A stretch of DNA of 64,000 bases from Sorex araneus (taxonomy: Eukaryota; Chordata; Mammalia; Eulipotyphla; Soricidae), in contig NC_073303.1 in assembly GCF_027595985.1 (NCBI RefSeq), positions 331,997,179 to 332,061,178 of the forward strand, in the 5' to 3' direction. A program made the position numbers and the translations under genes. Shown piece after piece: positions 30,128-40,639 of the stretch (position 1 is the first letter of the stretch; each line of letters starts with the position of its first letter). Below the pieces are notes generated by a model. That model was given only the letters and a program-made list of their open reading frames with translations, did no database searches and was not told where the DNA came from.

Positions 30128-31819
30128 TTGGTGGGCCACACTGGTGAAGCTCCAGGCTGACTCCTGTCTCTGTGCTCAGAAATCTCTCTGGCTGTGGCAG
30201 CTCTGAGCCATCTTGCCCACCGGCCCTGACCCCTCCCTGTTCTCCAGGCAATTGGGATTTCCCCTTGGAGACCCCGCCCAACGTGGAGAAGCCCTTCCCT
30301 CCTCCCCTGCCCGCGGTGGGGGGCCTCTCAGAAGCCCCCAGCCCCGCCTGGCAGCTCTGAGCCATCTCGCCCACCGGCCCTGACCCCTCCCTCTTCTCCA
30401 GGTTAGGGGCGTGTCCTCTCGTCAGGGGGCGTGGTCTCAAAAGGGGGCGTGGCCTGTTTCTGGAGCAGCCTCAGTTATTTCTCCCATTCCATGCAAGCTG
30501 CCTTGGTCACACTCGGTATAACCTATTCCTCTTAAGATACCCTGGTCATCTTTGTCACTATATGCTAATAGTTAATTAGCCTATCCCATCCAAATTTCAA
30601 AAACACTATCAGTGAACACATCAAGCGGAACAAAAACTCCTTTTTAAAGAGATTATTGCCCCACGTCTTCATTTGAGGCCCCTCATAAGCTAAGGTAGTG
30701 CGCCTGACAGTAAAGCCCATAACAACATGAAGAAACAGAGAAAATCTCCACCGCCAGGAGAGATGGAAGAGAGGAGCTCAGAAACCCCAACAGGGACTTC
30801 CCAGAAATACAATCTCCTCTCAGATAAAGAACTCAGAGAGAAAATTGTGAAGATGGTTCATGAACTCAAAGCAACTATGGAACAAACATCCAATTAATTA
30901 AGGGAGGATATGGATTCAGCATTGGAACGGTCCATCAAGATAACCCAGGAAGAAATTAGAGCAGAAATCTCAAAGCTACGAACAGCAGTCACACAACTAA
31001 AAGAATTGGTAGATGAAATAAAAAACTCAGTAGGAGCCTCAATAATAGAATGGCTACAGCCGAAGACAGAATCAGTGAGCTTGAAGATGACTTGCAGAAA
31101 GCATATAGGCAACAACAAATAATGGCAAAAGATCTCAAAATGGCTCTAGAGCGAATTAGAATCCTAGGGGATGACCACAAGAGAAGCAACACAAGAATCA
31201 TTGGAGTGCCAGAACCACAGGGAACCAATCCCAATGAAAAAAACACAATCAAAGACATCATTGCTAAGAAATTCCCAGAGCTAGAGAATTCGGGCATCCA
31301 GATCCAAGGAGTCCGAAGGTGCCAGCTAAAAGGGACCCAAATAAAAAATCCCCAAGGCATATCATAGTCAGAATGATGGATGCTGTGGATAAAGAGACAC
31401 AATACTGCAAGCAGCAAGATCAAAGAAAGAAATCATATACAAAGGAGCACCCCTTAGATTCACAGTAGACCTATCAGAAGAAACCTTCCAAGCCCGAAGA
31501 CAATGGTGGGATATAGTGAAAAAACTTAATGAAATGAATGCCTCACCAAGAATATTTTACCCGGCTAAACTCTCAGTTAAACTTGAAGGAACCATACACT
31601 ATTTCACGGAGAAACAACAGCTCAGGAACTTCATAGACTCAAGACCAAACTTAAAACAAGGACTAAAAGAGCTACTATAAGACAAGGAAAAACCCTACAT
31701 AACAAGAAATCACTCTGGCTGTGCTCCATGCGCTGACTACGTGCAGTCCCAGGGACTGAGTCTGCACCGAACACATACAGGGCACACACCTTGTCCACTG
31801 CACTATCTTTCTGGCCCCT
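30128..31819 (-). repeat. Older antisense SINE split by an L1 insertion
   Basis: Left part 30128-30196 (gggccacactggtgaagctc ... tgtgctcaga) and right part 31724-31819 (cacaccttgtccactgcact, atctttctggcccc) are halves of one SINE. The L1-derived piece 30197-31704 lies between them. Confidence 0.8.
30197..31704 (+). mobile_element. ORF1-only LINE-1 with monomeric 5' end
   Basis: Flanked by a 19-bp TSD, agaaatcTctctggctgtg (30178-30196) and agaaatcActctggctgtg (31705-31723), one mismatch. The 5' part has two copies of GCAGCTCTGAGCCATCTYGC, starting at 30197 and 30351 (period 154). It is followed by three GGGGCGTG-type boxes (30405-30450), then an ORF1 relic beginning MKKQRKSPPPGEMEERSS (30728) and ending near 31680 with the ORF1p C-terminal domain (FYPAKLSVKLEGTIHYFT). 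Stops and frameshifts break it. There is no ORF2, 3' UTR or clear poly-A; it ends 24 bases after the ORF1 stop. Confidence 0.85.
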
Positions 31820-31829
31820 TGTTCAAAAT

Positions 31830-32172
31830 TATTAAGCATTTCAACAAACTTTGTATCTCATGGTGATTCAATTAAAAACTAGTTGGAAAAAATAATTTCA
31901 ATAGGGCAATAGCACTATACCTTCAGGAGAAGGTATACACAGGTCATACGTGCATGAAGCCAGCCCTACATGAAAGACAGAAAGTGCAAGTGCAAGGGAG
32001 GGAAACAAACTTGGCAGACCAGTGCAATAGAAGACAGTGAGGAGAGGATATTAGGTGAAGAGACAGAGTAATGCAGATCATGCTAAGGAATGACCCATTT
32101 AAAAATGAATTGTCTTTTCCACATGGTGACTCAATAAAAGAATAAATTAATTAAAAAATAATAATAAAAACA
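31830..32172 (+). mobile_element. LINE-1 3'-end fragments
   Basis: Two L1 tails: ctcatggtgattcaattaaa (about 31858-31877) and cacatggtgactcaataaaa (about 32120-32139) with an A-rich end. Confidence 0.65.
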
Positions 32173-32249
32173 AATTGTCTTATAGAGACCCTAGCAGTTC
32201 TCTGTAGGTGCAAGTAACCAACCCTCCAAGTACTCCTGCCCAATCAGTT

Positions 32250-32375
32250 CGAGGCTGGAAGTGCTGTGCTCCTTGGGGTCCACCAGGGCCATTCTAGTGG
32301 TGCTGGGGGACCACCAGGGCTGCATGCTGTGATGCTCAGGAGACCCTGTGGTGCTGGAGTTGAATCTTGGCCTGA
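32250..32375 (-). repeat. Old SINE fragment
   Basis: Diverged antisense text (ggtgctgggggaccaccagg ... gtggtgctggagttgaatct). Confidence 0.5.
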
Positions 32376-32559
32376 GGCATATCGGATAGATTCTGAGATC
32401 TCTCTTTCACCTGGCATCTAACTTCTCTTGGTTCTGTAAACTCTGGTCTTGGAATGGATTTAGTAGGTGTGTGTCAGGCACCAAAGGGTGGCATTAGCCA
32501 CTGCTTACTTCACATTCCTTCTCTTCTGTGTCCTGTATGGACCACCTGGTGCAGTGAGT

Positions 32560-32740
32560 TTTTGTTCATTTGTTTGTTTGGGGACCACACCTGGCAATGC
32601 TCAGGATTACTTCTGCCTCTGTACTCAGGGATCACTCCTGAGGGTACTTGAGCGACCCTGTGGGATGCTGTGGATCAAACTCGCGTTGGCCACATGCAAG
32701 GCAAATGCCCTACCTGCTGTGCTATTGCACTGGTCCCAGT
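32560..32740 (-). repeat. Shrew SINE
   Basis: Antisense copy (ggggaccacacctggcaatg ... ctgctgtgctattgcactgg). Confidence 0.85.
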
Positions 32741-32749
32741 TCCCCAGTT

Positions 32750-34160
32750 TAGTTTTTTTTTTTTCCTTCATTAGGCCTCTACTGTTTTGGTAGGAACAGT
32801 CTGACCCGTCTGAGTTCTTCTTTTAGAAAACATCTTTTATTTGTCATAAATTGGGATTGATTGTCTTTTCCTCTAACTTTTTCATTCTGCTCCATTCTCT
32901 CGGAGGTTTTCTATCCACGAAAGTCTCCTTTATCTTATTTACTCCAATCCCTCCAGGGAAAGATGTTGTCATAGGACTGTCACGGACACAGCTGTACTAT
33001 GCAAAGCTATCCTTACTGGTGAAGAGAGACTTTATCCTCTGAGTGCCCCCTCGGGAGAGTGATGATAAAGGCAGCAAGGGGGTTGATTGCTGAGGGTGAG
33101 CTGAACCAGGATGCTGGGGAAATAGAAGGAGACCAAGTAGGAGGGATCAAGGAAATGGGACACAAACTTAATGCTGATCTGCAGGTGAGCTGAGAAGTGC
33201 AGGCAAGACATGTTAGCACTTAGTTCCAGGCACACTTTTGATTAGTTCCCAGTAAGAAGTGGTGGAGTCTATTTGCCAGTCCAACCTACTGTGGCCTCCC
33301 CTGGCTGGACGATTCCTTGAATAATTATTCTGGAGTGCCTATGTGCCAGACACTAGACGCAAGCCCAGGCTTTTTTGTGAACCTCCTCTTCCTCTGTCTC
33401 ACCATGAGATATTTGTTTTCCTCAGGGTTTTGTTCGTGGGGAAAATTCCAGGCCACCCTCTTTGGCTGATGTGACCTAGAACCCCAGACACACATAGTTA
33501 ACCTTTGGGTTGTCTCTGTGCCAGACCCCCAGGGATTCCAGTTTCAACAGTTTCTAATCCAGCCTTTTCTTCTCAAGCTCACCCTGCCATGAGCTCCCTG
33601 TCACCAGATCCAGATATTTGGGAATTATCCCAGACCCCACTCTCTCCTTCAATCTAGTGGCCAGACCAAACAGACTGCCAGACAATGTAGTATATCCAGA
33701 TCCAAGGAATGTAAAGACTCATGTGAATTAATGGCATTAGAAGTGCTGAGCTTTGTTGTTGAATAAGCCCAAGCATGTAGAAATCAGTAGACCATCAGAG
33801 CATAAAAGTAAAATTATACTTGATTAAAAATCAAGTTTACAAAATCTTGCTACATTAGTAAGACCCTGGAAGATATGATTTCCTTCGGTTCTTGATCACT
33901 ACACAACAGGATGGATAAAAGACCATTAAGTATCTGGAGGGGTCTGTGGGCAAGTCATTGTAAGACTCCAGGCTCCACGTGGGAACTTAAGCTCCTTTCT
34001 GGGAGAGAATGATAAACTGGATGACACCCCCAGACAGAAACTTCAAAGGTCTCATTTATCAACCTTTGCTCCTGAGAATTGAAAGAATTCCTAGGAGGTG
34101 CAGGACCTGAAGGCTGCTGTTTTCCAGAGAGAGAGGGTGTGAGTTGCAATGTGTTCTCTC
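32750..34160. other. Intergenic; no gene recognised
   Basis: Unique sequence with no exon, RNA or repeat I can support. Confidence 0.4.
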
Positions 34161-34238
34161 TGCAGTGTTGTGTCTGTGACAGATCACAGGAACTGTCGCT
34201 CTGTCGCTGTCCTGCAGGAACCATCCTGGCTGTGAGAG
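34161..34238. repeat. 78-bp segment, copy A
   Basis: Begins TGCAGTGTTGTGTCTGTGAC. It matches 35386-35463 at 73 of 78 bases; all five differences are transitions. Confidence 0.9.
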
Positions 34239-34374
34239 CCAGGTGATTAATGGGTGTCTCCTGGGTGGCAGCTACGAAAATCAGGACACCAGCTACATGA
34301 CAGAGCTCCCTCTGAGAGACAGTGGAGTTCTGGACAGCAGCAAAAGGAGTGTGCCCAGAAAAGTGGACAGTCAC

Positions 34375-34480
34375 AGGATTGAACTTAGGCTGACTGCATG
34401 CAAGGCCTGGGGGCCCTGTCAGGGGTGATCCCTGAGTGCAGATCCAGGAGTAAGTCAGAAGCACTGCTGGCTGTACCCCC
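34375..34480 (+). repeat. SINE fragment, sense
   Basis: 3' half of a SINE (gctgactgcatgcaaggcct ... gctggctgtaccccc). Confidence 0.6.
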
Positions 34481-35342
34481 ATCTTCCATTATTACTCCTT
34501 CCCCACCACCCTGCCCTCTCCCTTTTCCCCAAAAAATAATTGTCAGTAAGCCCTAGGAATCTGCATCTCAGGCTGAAGCTGTGGTGTGGCCTACAGGAAG
34601 GTGGTAACTATTTAAAACTCTTTCTTCATAGTTCTAGTCCTGAGGGACCTGAGCAAATGCTCCACTGACCACCAATGGAGCAATGCAATGTAGAAGTGTT
34701 CCCTGGCAACAACAGCATAAAATGATGGTATGAGAAGAAGTAAGCTTCTTTCTAGAAGACACATTTTTCCAACTCTTTACATATAACACTCTCAGTGTGA
34801 CTGAACAAAAATATCTTCCCCACTCTTTAAAATTAGAATCTACTACTATACTATTCCACTCCCTTTTAATCTCTCTTGATTCCTTTGTGGGTAATCACAA
34901 AAAAGGGCAGTGGGGCTCTACCCCTCCCGCTGCCCATGTTCAGTAGTCTCATGCTGCTTCCCCCACCCTGGGGAGGTTGATGAAGATGGGCAGGCGAAGG
35001 AAGGAATGAGAGCCAGGCTGGTTGGTCTCAATTGCCATTTATTCCAATCTCCTTTCTATTCACTCCTGTCTTTCTATCTGCTTCTCTCCCCAGACCCCCT
35101 CTTACCACCTCGTTAAATCTCCAAAGCATGAGGGGTTGGTGCTTGCATATAGGTGTGGTCACAATCAATAGCATCCTCAGGGGATGCTTCTTCTAGGACA
35201 GATTCTCTTTCAGCAGGATGACCCACCCAAGGGCGGAATCACATGAGTGTATTTCTCCTCTTCTTGACCAACAAACATATAAGCATTCATAATATGAATC
35301 ATTTTGTATGGACACAGTAAGAGATACATTATAGAATTGCTC

Positions 35343-35516
35343 TATAGAATTGCTCTCCTGGGGTCATCTCGATCTCAGACTACAGTGCAGTGTTGTGCCT
35401 GTGACAGATCACAAGAACTGTCACTCTGTTGCTGTCCTGCAGGAACCATCCTGACTGTGAGAGAATTGCTTATAGAATTGCTCTCCTGGGGTCATCTCGA
35501 TCTCAGACTACAGTGC
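35343..35516. repeat. 46-bp direct duplication flanking a copied segment
   Basis: An identical 46-bp unit (TATAGAATTGCTCTCCTGGG ... ACTACAGTGC) occurs at 35343-35388 and 35471-35516. Between them lies an 82-bp insert whose core is copy B (35386-35463) of the 78-bp segment at 34161-34238. Confidence 0.9.
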
Positions 35517-35519
35517 TCA

Positions 35520-36779
35520 GGCTAGATTAGTCTTTCCTATCCTTAGCAGGGTTCTAGTCTTGTCGTTGCTTTTGGATCATGACAGCATTTGTCCATGATC
35601 AAGCTCTTAACTTATAGTTAAGAATCGTGGCAATTTGGCCTGTACCATTTCGATGCCAGAGTAGCTCACAGCTTGCCCTGGGTCCTTTCAGTCCCTTGTT
35701 GGGACCCTGCTTTTGGGGTGCTAGGAACTAAGGGCAGCTGAGGCTTAAGTCAAGAAAGCAGATGCCCAGAAATGTATAATATTTGAAGTCAACTAAAAAT
35801 CCCAAATTAGAAAGTATAATATTAACTGTCTTCCTGTGTCTATACAAAAAGGATATTGCTTTAAAGTAAACTATTCAAAAGACATAAGGAGAGGAGAAAG
35901 GCAATATTAACTTACAATACAAGTTCAGTGTCCTAGAAAGATCTAACCTTGCAAATTAACAGAGTCTGATTAGGGGGAAAAGCTGATTAACTGGTTAGGA
36001 AAGAGAGCCTAGAGAAGTGGTTGCAGATAAACAAAGAAATAGGAGTGACTCAGGAACACTGTGATGGGTGTGACCAGATAAACCTAAGTTCCTTGTGGCA
36101 AGGGAGAAAGGACAAAGCAATGTTATCCTACACCTTTGTGACAAAACAATGCCTCTGACTGACTACAGTGAACCAGAAGTCAGAGTATGCATCTCATGCA
36201 GAAAAAATTTTGGGGTGCATGGAACAAGGCATCGAAAAAAAAAAGTGCATCAAGCAAGAGAGTGGCAAAGAGAACAAGTAACCCACAGCGCACAGATGGT
36301 TGGTCACTGAAGACAAAACATTTCTCATTCATTTTTGTATCCCTCAGTACCTAGCACAAAGCTTGGCCCAAAGTCATCATTAAAAATATCTTTGTGAATG
36401 TCAACTACTATATTCAGTCATCTGCTGCACTAAACTTAGTATGTGTGGAGAGGTCAGCATGTAGACAGACAAGCTGTTTCTTTGGCCCACTTTCCATTCA
36501 CTTTTACACTTTTTTTAAAATCTTTCTTGATATCATATGATAATAACAGAATCAGGACAGAATCTGATGTCAATGTTAGTTTTGGTCATCCTGATTTGCT
36601 GAGTTCAAACTCATAGCTCCAAAAGCAACATGAACCTGGAAATAGGATTATTCATTTGGGACTATAGCACAGCCATAAAACATTAGAAACGTATTACTGA
36701 AGATGATTGTCTATGGATTGCACAATATCATCTCCAGATTCTGGAGCCCAGTGGGCAATAAATAATAGCTTGTTGACCA
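35520..36779. other. Intergenic; no gene recognised
   Basis: Unique sequence; short open frames only. Confidence 0.4.
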
Positions 36780-36964
36780 TTTGTGTCAGGCAAGCGAGGT
36801 AGAGTTTTGAGGCATGAAGCAATCCAGATACTCAGTATCATGACACAAATGAGGACATTGAGTAGGACAACCATTGATCCTGTTTGCCAGGAAATAGCCT
36901 GATTTTAGCACTAAAGGTCCTTCAGTCTGGGAAACCTGGGTACTAGGTCACTTGTAATAGTGGG

Positions 36965-37122
36965 TTTTCAATTTTTCTTTGTTTGTTTTTGGGTCACACC
37001 TGGTGGTGCTCAGGTATTATTCCTGGCAGCTTTGGAGGACCATATGGGGTGCCGGTGATTGAATCCCAGTTAGCTTTGAGCAAGGCAAGTACACTGCTTA
37101 CTGTACTATCTCCCCAGGCCAA
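36965..37122 (-). repeat. Older SINE in the palindrome spacer
   Basis: Antisense copy (tgggtcacacctggtggtgc ... ctgtactatctccccaggcc). Confidence 0.85.
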
Positions 37123-37176
37123 ACTTGGAATACTTGGTCACCCTACAATTAGGAACAACTGAACGGTTAGGTTTGG

Positions 37177-37350
37177 GAACCAGAGATAATACAGGGGTTA
37201 AGGCATTTTCCTTGTATGTAATCAACCCCCTTTTGACCCAGCTTGATTCCCAGTACTCCATATGGTCCCATGAAGCCTGGCAGAAGTGAACCCTGAGCGC
37301 AGAGCCAGGAGTAAGCCCTGAGTACTGCTGGGTATAGACCCCCCCAAACA
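37177..37350 (+). repeat. Older SINE in the palindrome spacer
   Basis: Sense copy (accagagataatacaggggt ... actgctgggtatagaccccc). Confidence 0.85.
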
Positions 37351-37717
37351 ATATGTTCAGTGTTCATTACTTCGTGTTCCCTGAGCTTCAGTGCTAAAAT
37401 CAGGCTATTTCCTGGCAAACAGGATCAATGGTTGTCCTACTCAATGTCCTCATTTGTGTCATGATACTGAGTATCTGGATTGCTTCATGCCTCAAAACTC
37501 TACCTCGCTTGCCTGACGCAAAGCTCAGGGAACTTTGTGGAACAGTATGGTTCAGTGGTCCCCAGACACATGATATCCTTTGGCCCTGACAGCAGCCCAA
37601 TTGGCTGAATATCAGCCTCAAGACTCCCCACACCAGTTAGATTGTGATTAACTTTATCAAGAAGTATTATTACAAGGTTATATTTTAAATTTCTCTTTTA
37701 AATTTATCTTAAGTTTT

Positions 37718-37887
37718 TTTTTTTCTCTTTGGATCACACCCGGCGATGCACAGGGGTTACTCCTGGCTCTGCACTCAGGAATTACTCTTGGCGGTGCTCA
37801 AGGGACCATATGGGATGCTAGGAATCGAACCGGGGTCGGCCGCGTGCAAGGCAAATGCCCTCCCCGCTGTGCTATTGCTCCAGCCCC
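37718..37887 (-). repeat. Young shrew SINE with TSD
   Basis: TSD TATCTTAAGTTTT at 37705-37717 and 37888-37900. Confidence 0.95.
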
Positions 37888-37918
37888 TATCTTAAGTTTT
37901 ATAAAAGGCAAAAACTTT

Positions 37919-38093
37919 CAGATCTGAGCGATAGAACAGAGGGTAGGGCATTTGCCTTGCACACAGCCGACCCGGGTTCGATTCCCAGCATCCCAAATGG
38001 TCCCTTGAACACCACCAGGGGTAATTCCTGAGTGCAGAGCCAGGAGTGACCCCTGTCCATCGCTGGGTATGACCCAAAAAGCTAAAAAAAAAA
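37919..38093 (+). repeat. Young shrew SINE with TSD, head-to-head with its neighbour
   Basis: Sense copy. Near-identical flanks aaaggcaaaaactttc and aaaggcaaaaaactttc mark the TSD. Confidence 0.9.
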
Positions 38094-38374
38094 AAAGGCA
38101 AAAAACTTTCTTAACTGAAATCTGTAAGTATACTGTTAAATCCATAAAGAACTTAAAAAAAACCTTGATTGTCATTATTTTCTTATTAATACTTATAAAA
38201 TGACAATTTCTCAGGTGTCAAATAAAAAGGTACTCTAGCATATTTATACAAAATCAAAATTCCCCCTCCCTCACCATCCCCCATGCTAATTTTTCTTAGG
38301 TTTCTGGATATATTTCTAAACACTTTATCAGTCTTCTCTATAATCTTTTGTTTTTAAATACAAATGTTTTTCTT

Positions 38375-39380
38375 TTATTTTTCATTCAAAAATTTTTAAT
38401 GAATATTTCATTAAAATTTTTTAATTGAATATTTTAATTGAATATTTGTGAGATAGACTATTACAAAGCTATTCATGATTGGGTTTCAGTCATACAATGA
38501 TCCAACACCCATCCCTCCACCAGTGTACATTTCCCACTACCAATGTCCCCCCTTTCCCCGTTTCCCAATATCTCTCCCTCCACTCCCAGCCTGCCTCTAT
38601 GGCAGGTACTTTTCATATTTCTCTGTCTCTCCTTTTGTGCATTATGGTTTGCAATACACATACTAAGAGGTCATCATGTTTGTTCAGGGTGTTCAGTATT
38701 TTTATCAGAAGGTAAGGCTTTTTAACTGGGTGGCAGTTTTGGGGTCTGGTCATGAAGGCCTGGCTTCAGAAGAGCTTACATGGTGGCACTAAAGTTGGTT
38801 CATGGGAGTGACTGCTGTACTTCCAGGAGTATAGGGAAGAGGTGGGAGGTAGACCATCCCAACTCTGAGAAAATCTGGAGATTTCAGTCACAAAACCTGC
38901 ATATCCAAATTTTTAACAGGTTAAAGTCTCCGTGAGATCCATCCTTGGATGGTGGAGTTTGGCTGGAGGCATGATGGCAATTTTGGATTGTGGAAGCAAG
39001 TGGCTGCCAGAGGCTCTGCTTGGACAGGCACCAGGCTGACCCACTCCCCTTAGATTTACCTTGGTCTGTTCATTCCTGTGTGGGTCCAAGATTAACTGAG
39101 CCTTTTGATCTCTTTTGAGATTTATTTATGGGTCTCGGAAGCAAGGCCAATAATTGAGCTTGGAGAGCTGAGCCAGAGGTAGTTTGTGGACGTGGCTCCC
39201 ACATACCTAACTTTTGGCCCTTTAATTTCTCAGGAAACTTGGTCCCGAATTGTTAGGGTCCATCCAGAGGCACAGTGGCAATTTTGGGGTATTAGGAAGT
39301 CTGAAGGCGCCATCAGGCTACTGATGTGGGTACAGGTTGACCTGTTGGTGGCACCACAGCCTCCTCTGTAAACTTTTAAG
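38375..39380 (-). mobile_element. LINE-1 3' UTR, antisense
   Basis: The L1 3' end in reverse (gtttcagtcatacaatgatc; caacacccatccctccacca; tggcaggtacttttcatatt) is clear to about 38715. Sequence to 39380 with repeated 'tggcaattttgg' phrases may be more of the same 3' UTR. Confidence 0.7.
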
Positions 39381-39899
39381 TCTTTTGTTCTGGGATTCTA
39401 CAATAGGAATATGCACAACAACAACTATTACACCAGTGACCATTTCTAATCTTTGTATATGTTAAATGAGAAAATAGTGAAGAGCTATATAAAACTCTTT
39501 TCAAACACCGTTTTTCCTCAATTTTTTGGCTGAGCTATAGAAACTTGATATGCAATAAAACTGCTGGGATTTTTAAACAGATAAATTCCTTTTATTGGTG
39601 AGAAACATCATATATGACGTACTGATTTATGTGTTCTTTATATAAGTACAGGAAATATTTAGTCGCTATTTAATATTATAATTTATGAGAATTTTTAGAG
39701 GAGAGAAAGGCAAATAGATGCTTGACTCCTGTTAGAAACGGTTAATGCTACTGAAGCAAGAAGGTGGGGGAGGGGAGGTAGAGAAAAATCCAGCTGCTGA
39801 GTGCAGTGATAATTGGCCCAAAACAGTTTGTATATGAGGAAAAAGATCACTCAGTCATCAATTAAGATTTTCTGTGTGTTGTGAATTTTGGGGGGTTCC

Positions 39900-40110
39900 T
39901 CCTAGTGGTTTTCAGCCACCCAGACCTACAGTTCCAGGCAACTGCCTGAGGATGTGGGGCTGCGGGGGCTCTGCAATGCCGGGATCATCTGGGTCTCTCC
40001 TGCAGTGCACGGAGGCTTCTCGGGCTGCACTTGGCAATACTGGGAGACCGTGTGGTTCTGAAGAACCAAACTGGGGTCAGCTATATGCCGTGTGTGTGCC
40101 TGCACCCCTT
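39900..40110 (-). repeat. Old SINE fragment
   Basis: Diverged antisense text (cttggcaatactgggagacc ... accaaactggggtcagc). Confidence 0.5.
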
Positions 40111-40215
40111 CTTACGCTCTCTCTGTCCCTTAATGATATGTTATGTGATATTAAGGAAAATTGTTTACTTCATGTGATTTAAACTATTTTTAATTTTTGT
40201 GATTATAGCAGACAT

Positions 40216-40451
40216 GGGCTGGAGTGATAGCACAGGGCGTAGGGTGCTTGCCTTGCACTCGGCCGACCCGGGTTCGATTCCTCCACCCCTCTCAGAGAGC
40301 CCGACAAGCTACCGAGAGTATCTCGCCTGCAGGGCAGAGTCTGACAAGCTACCTGTGGTGTATTCCATATGCCAAAACAGTAACAGCAAGTCTCACAATG
40401 GAGATGTTACTGGTGCCCTCTCGAGCAACGGGATGACAGTGACAGACAGTG
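40216..40451 (+). repeat. Second shrew SINE family (short form), with TSD
   Basis: Same head as the main SINE, but after 'ggttcgattcctcc' continues with gcaagctaccgagagtat-type text and ends gcaacgggatgacagtgaca. TSD ATAGCAGACAT at 40205-40215 and 40452-40462. Confidence 0.95.
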
Positions 40452-40482
40452 ATAGCAGACATATCTGGTGCTAAAAGAAAGT

Positions 40483-40622
40483 TTATTTTGGTGAGGGGGA
40501 GGGGGTGGCGCACCCAGTGATGCTTGGGGATCAGTTCCGGCAGTGCTTGGGGATCATATGGGATGTCAGGGATCAAACCCAGGTCAGCTCTATGCAAGGC
40601 AAGTGCCCTACCCTCTAGCCCC
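40483..40622 (-). repeat. Older shrew SINE
   Basis: Antisense copy (gcacccagtgatgcttgggg ... caagtgccctaccctctagc). Confidence 0.8.
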
Positions 40623-40639
40623 TTGAAAGTTTTAAATAT

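Larger units (their letters stand above)
36780..37522. repeat. Large inverted duplication (137-bp arms)
   Basis: Arms 36780-36916 and 37386-37522 are reverse complements at 135 of 137 bases. The spacer is 469 bases and holds an antisense SINE (36965-37122) and a sense SINE (37177-37350). Confidence 0.95.

Noticed and set aside
33955-34482. 175-codon minus-strand frame
   Set aside because: Runs through a SINE fragment and the duplicated 78-bp segment; no coherent protein.
35343-35516. Simple tandem duplication or CRISPR-like repeat
   Set aside because: Only two repeat units, and the sequence after the second does not resume the first insert; no further spaced repeats.
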